DNA of 13,111 nucleotides from the NCBI GenBank assembly GCA_027031185.1, contig JALVEF010000180.1, positions 1 to 13,111 on the forward strand. The letters run 5' to 3'. Source of the DNA: Saprospiraceae bacterium (GTDB lineage Bacteria > Bacteroidota > Bacteroidia > Chitinophagales > Saprospiraceae). Below the pieces are notes generated by a model. That model worked only from the letters and a program-made list of their open reading frames with translations, was not told the origin of the DNA and ran no database searches. The first letter of the stretch is position 1. Each line of letters begins with the position of its first letter. This document shows, in pieces, positions 7,423-13,111 of this stretch. Position numbers and translations under genes: made by a program.

Positions 7423-7439
7423 TTACGGCGAAGCCGTAA
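7423..7439 (+). promoter_or_regulatory. Hairpin in the mreB leader
   Basis: TTACGGC (7423-7429) and GCCGTAA (7433-7439) pair exactly around a GAA triloop. The hairpin ends 26 nt before the mreB ATG, and no T-run follows, so a terminator is unlikely. A role in mRNA stability or translation control is possible. Confidence 0.4.
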
Positions 7440-7465
7440 CACAAAACTAAACACAGGATAACACA

Positions 7466-8497
7466 ATGGGGATTTTTAGTGTCTTCACCAGAGAGCTAGC
7501 TATTGATCTCGGTACGGCCAACACACTCATCATCAAAGATGAGAAAGTAGTGGTGGACCAGCCGTCTATCGTGGCCATTGATCGCCGTACCAACCAGACC
7601 ATTGCGGTTGGGCATAGGGCCATGCAGATGCACGAGAAGACGCACGAGAACATCAAGACGGTACGTCCGCTCAAAGATGGGGTGATAGCGGATTTTCAGG
7701 CAGCGGAGAGCATGATCGAGGGCATGATCAACATGGTAGAGAATCGTCGTCGCTTTTTTACCAGTCTGCGGATGGTGATTTGTATTCCTTCGGGTATTAC
7801 GGAGGTAGAAAAGCGTGCCGTATTTGACTCAGCCGACAACGTCAATTCCAAAGAGACTTATTTGATATATGAGCCGATGGCGGCGGCGCTGGGTATCGGC
7901 CTGAATGTCGAAGAGCCGGAAGGCAATATGATCATTGACATTGGCGGGGGCACTACCGAGATTGCCGTCATCGCTTTGTCTGGTATTGTGGCAGATCAGA
8001 GCCTTCGCATTGCGGGAGACGAGATGACCAACGACATTATCTCCTATATGAAACAGGAGCACAACATCCTTATTGGTGAGCGTACCGCCGAACAAATCAA
8101 AATCGCTGTCGGTGCCGCAATTGAGGATATCCCCAATCCTCCTAAGAAGTTTGCGGTCAACGGTCGTGATCTGATGACAGGCATCCCACGTCAAATATTT
8201 ACGAACCATCACGAAATCGTCGAAGCACTCGACAAGTCTATAAGCAAAATTGAAGACGGAGTCTTGAAGGCACTTGAGATGACCCCACCCGAACTCGGGG
8301 CCGATATTTTCAAAAAGGGCCTTTATTTGACCGGTGGCGGCGCTTTGCTTCGTGGTATTGACAAGCGATTGAGCCGCAAGACCAAGCTCCCGGTCACCAT
8401 CGTGGATGACCCGCTCCGGGCTGTTGTCAAAGGCACTGGTGACGCGCTAAAAAACATCAATAAATACACCTTCCTGATAGACCGGAAGAGTGTCTGA
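7466..8497 (+). CDS. mreB: Rod shape-determining protein MreB (bacterial actin)
   Basis: At 343 residues this is full-length MreB, the actin-like ATPase that forms membrane-associated filaments and positions the peptidoglycan elongation machinery. The nucleotide-binding motifs are all visible: phosphate-1 LAIDLGTANT (11-20), connect-1 IYEPMAAALG (134-143), phosphate-2 IIDIGGGTTEIAVIALSG (156-173) and the adenosine motif LYLTGGGALLRGID (287-299 region). The short N-terminus MGIFSVFTRE includes hydrophobic residues that could act as a membrane-contact segment, as in Gram-negative MreB. It is the first gene of mreB-mreC-mreD-mrdA, and mreC starts 34 bp later. The leader is long and structured, which may allow post-transcriptional control. 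Confidence 0.98.
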   Translation: MGIFSVFTRELAIDLGTANTLIIKDEKVVVDQPSIVAIDRRTNQTIAVGHRAMQMHEKTHENIKTVRPLKDGVIADFQAAESMIEGMINMVENRRRFFTSLRMVICIPSGITEVEKRAVFDSADNVNSKETYLIYEPMAAALGIGLNVEEPEGNMIIDIGGGTTEIAVIALSGIVADQSLRIAGDEMTNDIISYMKQEHNILIGERTAEQIKIAVGAAIEDIPNPPKKFAVNGRDLMTGIPRQIFTNHHEIVEALDKSISKIEDGVLKALEMTPPELGADIFKKGLYLTGGGALLRGIDKRLSRKTKLPVTIVDDPLRAVVKGTGDALKNINKYTFLIDRKSV

Positions 8498-8531
8498 ATT
8501 TGCCGGATGACTACCGCAAAACAAAAACCGC

Positions 8532-9395
8532 ATGAATGCGCTGGTGGAGTTTTTTCTTAAAAGGAGCAGCCTGTTTCTCTTTCTCTTGCTGGAATTGTTT
8601 TGTGCGTTTTTGGTAATCAATTATGGGAAAAGCGACCACCAACGCCGTATTTTTATCGCCTCCACTAATTTCTTCGCCGGCAAAGTCTATTACCACTTTG
8701 ACAAGCTGCGTCGTATTGCCAACTGGGGGGCGGATATTGACAGCCTGAGCAATGAAAATGCCCAACTCCGAAATCAACTGCCCTCCTCACACTATGTCAA
8801 TATCCCATATCGAGATACAGTCCACCTCGTTAGGCTTGACAGTATAGGCAAAGATTCAGTCATCACCCAATATGTCTTTCTGCCTGCCGGAGTTATCAAC
8901 AATTCTCTGGTTTCAACCAAAAATTATTTTACACTTAATAAAGGAGGCCTACATGGCATTGACAAGAGCATGGGGGTGATCGGGACACACGGCGTGGCGG
9001 GTATAGTATCCACCGTCTCGCCTCATTTTGCGCGTGTGATGTCCATCCTCAATCGGGACGCCAATATTAGTGCGCTGGTTTTGGCGGGCGGCAAAGGATA
9101 CTTTGGCACCATCACCTGGGATGGTCGGGATGTCCGATTCGTCAATATGAATTATGTCCCGAAGTCGGCCCCTATTCAGACGGGTGATTCAGTTGTGACC
9201 AGCGGCTATTCCACTATCTTTCCTCCTGACCAACTGATCGGCACCGTAGATACATTTAATGTGCCTTCAGGTAGTCCGTCTTACCAAATCCGGGTGCGCT
9301 TGGCGGAGGATATGACGTCGCTGCGCCGGGTTTATGTAATCGAGAATTTGATGAAGGACGAAATTAAACAACTGGAAGCTCAGGATGAACAATAA
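8532..9395 (+). CDS. mreC: Rod shape-determining protein MreC
   Basis: The 287-residue protein has the MreC plan: a short cytoplasmic N-terminus, one transmembrane helix (about 12-31, SLFLFLLLELFCAFLVI) and a periplasmic coiled coil (about 50-85, with LRRIANWGADIDSLSNENAQ). A pair of beta-barrel-like domains follows, with the typical motifs NKGGLHGIDKSMGVIG, GVAGIVS, MSILNRDANISALV and GDSVVTSGYSTIFPPDQLIG. In the elongasome MreC binds and activates PBP2 and links it to MreB. It starts 34 bp after mreB, and its last 11 bases overlap the start of mreD, so the two are probably translationally coupled. Confidence 0.96.
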   Translation: MNALVEFFLKRSSLFLFLLLELFCAFLVINYGKSDHQRRIFIASTNFFAGKVYYHFDKLRRIANWGADIDSLSNENAQLRNQLPSSHYVNIPYRDTVHLVRLDSIGKDSVITQYVFLPAGVINNSLVSTKNYFTLNKGGLHGIDKSMGVIGTHGVAGIVSTVSPHFARVMSILNRDANISALVLAGGKGYFGTITWDGRDVRFVNMNYVPKSAPIQTGDSVVTSGYSTIFPPDQLIGTVDTFNVPSGSPSYQIRVRLAEDMTSLRRVYVIENLMKDEIKQLEAQDEQ

Positions 9396-9906
9396 GATCT
9401 TACTGGCCAATCTATCCCGCATCATTCTGTTTGTATTGCTCCAGGTATTGGTTCTAAAGCAAATCCCGATGGAATTGGCCGGCTATCACTTGATGGTCTT
9501 TTTGTATCCTGTGCTGCTGATTTTACTCCCGTTGCGGATGCCCAAAATAGGCCTGCTGCTCACCGCCTTTGTGCTGGGCCTGGTATTGGACAGTTTTTAT
9601 GATTCTCCCGGTGTGCACGCCGGTGCATCGGTATTCACGGTATTCATTCGCAATTTTGTTTTCCGGATTATGGATGTGGACACCGACAACGTAAGAATTT
9701 CCGTGGCTTCACGGGAGTATATCGGTACCGGTAGGTTTTTGCGTCTCGTGGCGGTACTTCTGTTTTTTCACATATTGGTGTACTATATTTACGATGTCTT
9801 TACGTTTGTCTATTTTAAGGAGATAATTGTCAAGACGATGGGCAGTTTTGTGGTCTCCATGCTTCTGGTTTTGCCGGTTTCGTTTATTTTTGGCTTCAGG
9901 AGATAA
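9385..9906 (+). CDS. mreD: Rod shape-determining protein MreD
   Basis: A 173-residue, very hydrophobic protein with about five predicted membrane helices (near 5-25, 30-52, 54-72, 118-140 and 148-170), consistent in size and position with MreD, the inner-membrane partner of MreC. Sequence identity in this family is low, so the call rests mainly on topology, length and its place between mreC and mrdA. A recognisable stretch is LGLVLDSFYDSPGVHAGAS (near 64-82), comparable with the conserved GLxxDxxxxxxxGxxA segment of MreD. The ATG lies within the end of mreC. Confidence 0.93.
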   Translation: MNNKILLANLSRIILFVLLQVLVLKQIPMELAGYHLMVFLYPVLLILLPLRMPKIGLLLTAFVLGLVLDSFYDSPGVHAGASVFTVFIRNFVFRIMDVDTDNVRISVASREYIGTGRFLRLVAVLLFFHILVYYIYDVFTFVYFKEIIVKTMGSFVVSMLLVLPVSFIFGFRR

Positions 9907-9960
9907 GCTCACGGATTTCGTTGCAACAAAATAAATGGATCATTGTAACTAATAATAGCT

Positions 9961-10005
9961 ATGCGCTTGTCTGGCGCACCTCCACACGCCGCACACAAAC
10001 CATGA
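9961..10005 (+). other. Possible 14-codon leader ORF before mrdA
   Basis: An ATG at 9961 opens a frame for MRLSGAPPHAAHKP with a TGA stop at 10003-10005, whose last base is the first base of a strong palindrome. The arrangement recalls a leader peptide, but there is no biosynthetic codon bias and no other support, so chance is quite likely. Confidence 0.12.
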
Positions 10006-10028
10006 CCATGCCGTCCGGACGGCATGGT
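10005..10028. repeat. 24-bp perfect palindrome upstream of mrdA
   Basis: The 12-base arms ACCATGCCGTCC and GGACGGCATGGT are exact reverse complements with no spacer. The palindrome lies in the 143-bp gap between mreD and mrdA and ends 21 bp before the mrdA ATG. In RNA it would form a GC-rich stem of about 10 bp with a small loop. No T-run follows, so it is not a standard terminator. It may be a protein-binding site, an RNA processing or stability hairpin, or a palindromic repeat. Confidence 0.85.
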
Positions 10029-10049
10029 GCGTTCTCGAAGTGAGTACAG

Positions 10050-11912
10050 ATGAACAACCAACAATCGGAGCGTTCGCGATACTTTGCCGTTCAGGTCTTT
10101 ATGGTACTTGGGGCTGTGGTATTGTTGGGGAAGGTGTTTTACCTGCAGTTGGTGGACAATCCTTTCCGGTCCCGGGCCCAGGTAATAGCCATTGACAAGA
10201 TGACCATATATCCGGCACGGGGTATTATTTATGACCGGAACGGCAAGCTGATGGTCACCAATGAGCCGATGTATGATCTGATGGTGACCTATAAGCAAGT
10301 GTCACCGGACATGGATACGGCTAAGTTTTGCCGTCTGCTAGGTATTGATACGGCGACCTTCAACCGCAATCTAAACAAGGACTGGAAAGACGTGCGGTAC
10401 TCCAAGTCCGTTCCCTTTGCCTTTTTGAAGAAACTCTCCATTCCCACGTATGCGCGCTTTATAGAGCACCTGCATGAATTCCCTGGTTTTTACCCGGTCT
10501 TGCGCAATATCCGCGGCTATCCGTACAAGGCGGGCGCGCATGTGTTGGGATATATCTCCGAAGTAGGACCCAAGGAAATTGAAGCGGGCAAGGGGCGCTA
10601 TGCCCCCGGTGACTACATTGGTGCGACGGGACTGGAAAAGCAATACGACGACTTGTTGCGTGGCAAAAAGGGATATAAGTACCAGCTCAAAGACAATATC
10701 GGCCGGATTGTAGGCTCTTATGCCAATGGCAGCAAAGATATCCCGCCGGTATCCGGATCGGATCTCTATACCTCCATTGATATTGAGCTCCAAGCGTATG
10801 CCGAATGGCTGATGGCCGGTAAGGTGGGCAGCGTAGTGGCGATCGAACCGAAGACAGGCGAGATTTTGACCATGGTCAGCAGCCCCACTTATGACCCCAA
10901 TCTCCTGGTGATCACCCGGGAGCGCGGCAAGATTCTCAGCAAATTGTACAAGGACCCGCAAAAGCCCTTTTTCGACAGGGCCGTCATGGCCAAATACCCG
11001 CCAGGCTCCATCTTCAAGACCATCGTTTCGCTTATTGGACTGAATGAGCACGTATTGCACCGTCATCAATCGGTCAGCTGCCACGGTGGTTATTTGTACG
11101 CCGGCCATTTGTACAAATGCCATCATCACGCCCCCGTCCACAGCATAGACCAGGCCGTCCAATACTCATGCAATACGTTTTTCTTTCGCGCCATTCGTGA
11201 AATAGTGGACCAGTACGGCTTTTACAATCCCCAAAAAGGTTTGGACCGCTTTGTCAAGGACTTGCGCAAATTTGGCCTGGGCCGCAAACTGGGCATTGAC
11301 TACCCGCAGGAAAATCCCGGCAATATTCCTACATCCGAGTATTATGACAAGATATATCCCAAAAGCAAGGGCGGCTGGAAGTCTCCTACCATTATGTCCA
11401 TTGGCATAGGCCAGGGTGAAATTCAGCTGACCACGATTCAGATGGCCAATCTGGCGGCCATCATCGCCAATCGGGGCTATTATTACACACCGCATCTTGT
11501 CAAGGCCATCTCCGATGGTACACCCATTGATCCCAAATACACCGTCAAACACTCGGTGGATATTGACGAAAAGTATTTCGAGCCGGTCATCCACGGTATG
11601 CAGCGTGCTGTCGAGGCGGGCACAGCACCGCTGGCGCGTATCCCCGGCATCACGATCTGCGGTAAGACCGGCACGTCACAAAACCCACACGGCAAAGACC
11701 ACTCCGTCTTTTTTGCCTTCGCCCCAAAAAATGACCCGAAAATCGCCGTTGCCGTCTATGTGGAAAATGCCGGCTGGGGCGGCTCCTACGCCGCACCCAT
11801 CGCCAGCCTCGTCGCCGAAAAATATATCCGCGGACATATTGACAAGAGCCGCAAGCCCCTGGAAAAGCGGATGCACGAAACGGTCATCCCCACCGTCGAA
11901 GAGAAAAAGTAA
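10050..11912 (+). CDS. mrdA: Penicillin-binding protein 2, elongasome DD-transpeptidase
   Basis: A 620-residue class B PBP, normal for PBP2, which cross-links new lateral-wall peptidoglycan. One transmembrane helix (about 11-30) follows a short cytoplasmic tail. The dimerisation/pedestal region contains ARGIIYDRNGKLMVTNEP (56-73) and GYISEVGPKEI (167-177), with YIGATGLEKQYDDLLRGKKG near 189-208. The transpeptidase domain has all three active-site motifs: S320xxK323 in PPGSIFKTI, S373-C374-N375, and KTGTS at 539-543. Between the first two lies a Cys/His-rich insert (Cys344, His345, Cys357, His358-360), in the region where a zinc site has been described in Acinetobacter PBP2. An in-frame TGA at 10041-10043 fixes the start at 10050. 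It closes the mre cluster, but the flippase-polymerase partner rodA does not follow. Confidence 0.97.
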   Translation: MNNQQSERSRYFAVQVFMVLGAVVLLGKVFYLQLVDNPFRSRAQVIAIDKMTIYPARGIIYDRNGKLMVTNEPMYDLMVTYKQVSPDMDTAKFCRLLGIDTATFNRNLNKDWKDVRYSKSVPFAFLKKLSIPTYARFIEHLHEFPGFYPVLRNIRGYPYKAGAHVLGYISEVGPKEIEAGKGRYAPGDYIGATGLEKQYDDLLRGKKGYKYQLKDNIGRIVGSYANGSKDIPPVSGSDLYTSIDIELQAYAEWLMAGKVGSVVAIEPKTGEILTMVSSPTYDPNLLVITRERGKILSKLYKDPQKPFFDRAVMAKYPPGSIFKTIVSLIGLNEHVLHRHQSVSCHGGYLYAGHLYKCHHHAPVHSIDQAVQYSCNTFFFRAIREIVDQYGFYNPQKGLDRFVKDLRKFGLGRKLGIDYPQENPGNIPTSEYYDKIYPKSKGGWKSPTIMSIGIGQGEIQLTTIQMANLAAIIANRGYYYTPHLVKAISDGTPIDPKYTVKHSVDIDEKYFEPVIHGMQRAVEAGTAPLARIPGITICGKTGTSQNPHGKDHSVFFAFAPKNDPKIAVAVYVENAGWGGSYAAPIASLVAEKYIRGHIDKSRKPLEKRMHETVIPTVEEKK

Positions 11913-11917
11913 AGTTT

Positions 11918-11943
11918 ACCGCCGTGGCCGGCGGTGGGGTTTT
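11918..11943 (+). terminator. Weak candidate terminator after mrdA
   Basis: ACCGCC (11918-11923) and GGCGGT (11930-11935) pair around a six-base loop, 5 bp after the mrdA stop, followed by GGGG and only four Ts (11940-11943). The short, G-interrupted T-run makes intrinsic termination uncertain; folA may be read through. Confidence 0.3.
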
Positions 11944-11992
11944 CGTCGCCGGTCCGGATATAGTCTGTACACCACAACATCACATCGTCTCT

Positions 11993-12499
11993 ATGCACCC
12001 ACCCGCACCCATATCCGCTATCCTGGCCGTCGCCGACAATGGCGTCATCGGACGGCACAATGCACTGCCGTGGCATCTTCCGGCAGATTTCCGGTACTTC
12101 AAGTCAGTCACGCTTGGCCATCCCGTCATCATGGGACGCAAGACTTATGAGTCGCTCGGCGGCCCCCTGCCCGGGCGTCTCAATATCGTCTTGTCCCGTC
12201 GGTCTCAAGCGGGCCATCCCGGTGTCCGTTGGGTGCCCTCGCTGGATGAAGCCATTCGCCTTGCCCGGGAGGAAGTTCCGGAAGAGATATTCATCATCGG
12301 TGGTGCCACCATCTACCGGCAGGCATGGCCACAGCTGGACAAGCTATATTTGACACGTGTCCATGCGCGTCCCCTGGGCGATGCTTTTTTCCATCTCAGC
12401 CCGGATGAAGGATGGCGACTGGTGTCGGCGCGGTATCGCGCCGCCGACACGAAGAATTTAATTCCAATGACATTTGAGATCTACGAGCGTGTCCGCTAA
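11993..12499 (+). CDS. folA: Dihydrofolate reductase
   Basis: With the ATG at 11993 the product is 168 residues, the usual size for a chromosomal DHFR, which reduces dihydrofolate to tetrahydrofolate with NADPH for thymidylate, purine and methionine synthesis. An in-frame GTG at 11924 would add 23 residues with no family similarity and lies in the putative terminator. Motifs: ISAILAVADNGVIG (7-20); LPWHLPADFRYFK (25-37) with the substrate-contacting Trp27 and catalytic acid Asp32, equivalent to E. coli Asp27; VIMGRKTYES (45-54); LPGRLNIVLSRR (59-70); and the NADPH-binding IIGGATIYRQAW (101-112). It lies 80 bp after mrdA in the position where rodA might be expected. Its TAA stop overlaps the stop of the convergent META-domain gene. 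No nearby thyA is seen. Confidence 0.96.
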   Translation: MHPPAPISAILAVADNGVIGRHNALPWHLPADFRYFKSVTLGHPVIMGRKTYESLGGPLPGRLNIVLSRRSQAGHPGVRWVPSLDEAIRLAREEVPEEIFIIGGATIYRQAWPQLDKLYLTRVHARPLGDAFFHLSPDEGWRLVSARYRAADTKNLIPMTFEIYERVR

Positions 12500-13111
12500 T
12501 CTTTGGCAAACATCAGCTCACCCCCCGGATAGGCGATGACCAGTTCTTTTTCTTTGAGGAGGCGGTATCCGGTCGCCTTGCGCAAGGCATCGAAGAAGCG
12601 GCTTTCGAATTTGCTGATTTCTCCGCAATACTTTCTGGTGGAGATCAGATGGTTGATGGCGATTGTTTGCGGGCCGACTTCCGCCGTGGCCGAGTAGTAA
12701 TTGCAGCCGCCGTTGCCGTAGGCCTTGTCGCCGTCAATTTGAAAACTGATGTCTGCATCCGCCGGAGGTGCTTCCCGTGCATCGCCGTTGAGCAGGTAGC
12801 GCAAGCGCCATACCGGGCCGGCTATCTTGTCTTTTGTCCGGGTGGTATCGCCGGCGGGCGGCGGAGTCAGTGCATAGGTCAGTTTGCCCTCCGGGGGGAC
12901 GGGCAGTACCAAACTGTCGCCCGTCAGCCGGAAGCTGACCACCTGGCGCAAGGCGGACAGGTAGTCCGATTCGAACTTGGCCACACTGCCGCGACACATC
13001 CGGCGCGTAGCGCCGATTCTTTCAAACAAAATATCCGTGCCGTTGAGTTTGTAGGAGCCGAAGTACCGGTTGCAGCCGGCAAAGCCATTGAAACGGTCCC
13101 CGGATTCCAGT
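12496..13111 (-). CDS. Tandem META-domain (HslJ-like) protein, 5' end off window
   Basis: The frame is open from the right edge to a TAG at 12498-12496, giving 204 visible residues; the start and any signal peptide are missing. Two homologous META units are visible. Unit 1 (visible residues ~1-97) has FNGFAGCNRYFGSY, ATRRMC and KFESDYLSALR. Unit 2 (~108-204) has GNGGCNYYS, STRKYC and KFESRFFDALR. In both, the GCN cysteine and the T(R)xxC cysteine are 26 residues apart, which is the family pattern. META domains occur in HslJ, linked to heat shock and novobiocin resistance in E. coli, and in many secreted or lipid-anchored Bacteroidota proteins; the biochemical role is unknown. A TTG at 13029 is internal, not the start, because homology runs upstream of it. 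It converges on folA with a 3-bp shared stop. Confidence 0.85.
   Translation of the reverse strand, partial: LESGDRFNGFAGCNRYFGSYKLNGTDILFERIGATRRMCRGSVAKFESDYLSALRQVVSFRLTGDSLVLPVPPEGKLTYALTPPPAGDTTRTKDKIAGPVWRLRYLLNGDAREAPPADADISFQIDGDKAYGNGGCNYYSATAEVGPQTIAINHLISTRKYCGEISKFESRFFDALRKATGYRLLKEKELVIAYPGGELMFAKD

Larger units (their letters stand above)
6915..7465. other. Long divergent intergenic region between dnaN and mreB
   Basis: This 551-bp stretch has no gene I can support. From left to right it holds the dnaN leader with a 47-nt palindrome, the dnaN -7 box, an unstructured A-rich segment, a 156-bp foldback element, a 6-bp-arm dyad with T-rich flank, a candidate mreB promoter, and a 7-bp-arm hairpin close to the mreB start. 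Open frames that cross it (for example 7304-7059 on the minus strand) run through the repeat element and look non-coding. Confidence 0.8.

Noticed and set aside
10371..11162. 263-residue open frame antisense to mrdA
   Set aside because: It covers PBP2 catalytic coding sequence and has no motif, signal or start context of its own.

Overview
The window looks like chromosomal DNA from a member of the Bacteroidota, most likely a Chitinophaga-like lineage. The basis is protein style (PD40/OmpA envelope protein, OxyR and MreBCD of Bacteroidota type), promoter-like TAnnTTTG boxes close to several start codons, and the near absence of Shine-Dalgarno sequences. The family-level placement is an inference. 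I see almost entirely core housekeeping genes and no convincing new defence, mobile or biosynthetic system. The unusual material is in the non-coding DNA.

Layout: (1) 1-891, minus: an OxyR-type LysR regulator, cut by the left edge. (2) 1069-3513, plus: pheT, phenylalanyl-tRNA synthetase beta subunit, divergent from oxyR. (3) A minus-strand run dnaN (6914-5802), small lipoprotein (5781-5410) and PD40/OmpA envelope protein (5351-3510). The last gene has its own promoter-like box, and its stop codon overlaps that of pheT. (4) 6915-7465: a 551-bp divergent intergenic region between dnaN and mreB, rich in inverted repeats. It holds a perfect 47-nt palindrome in the dnaN leader, a 156-bp foldback element with 26-bp imperfect terminal inverted repeats, and two hairpins upstream of mreB. 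(5) 7466-11912, plus: the cell-elongation cluster mreB-mreC-mreD-mrdA (PBP2), with a 24-bp perfect palindrome just before mrdA. (6) 11993-12499, plus: folA, dihydrofolate reductase. (7) 12496-13111, minus: a protein with two tandem META (HslJ-like) domains, cut by the right edge, whose stop overlaps that of folA.

How the genes work together: MreB filaments, MreC, MreD and the transpeptidase PBP2 form the elongasome that directs lateral peptidoglycan synthesis. The usual partner rodA is not seen next to mrdA, where folA sits instead. The OmpA-like protein probably anchors the outer membrane to the same peptidoglycan. DnaN, PheT and FolA are general replication, translation and folate functions. 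OxyR is a peroxide sensor with both redox cysteines present.
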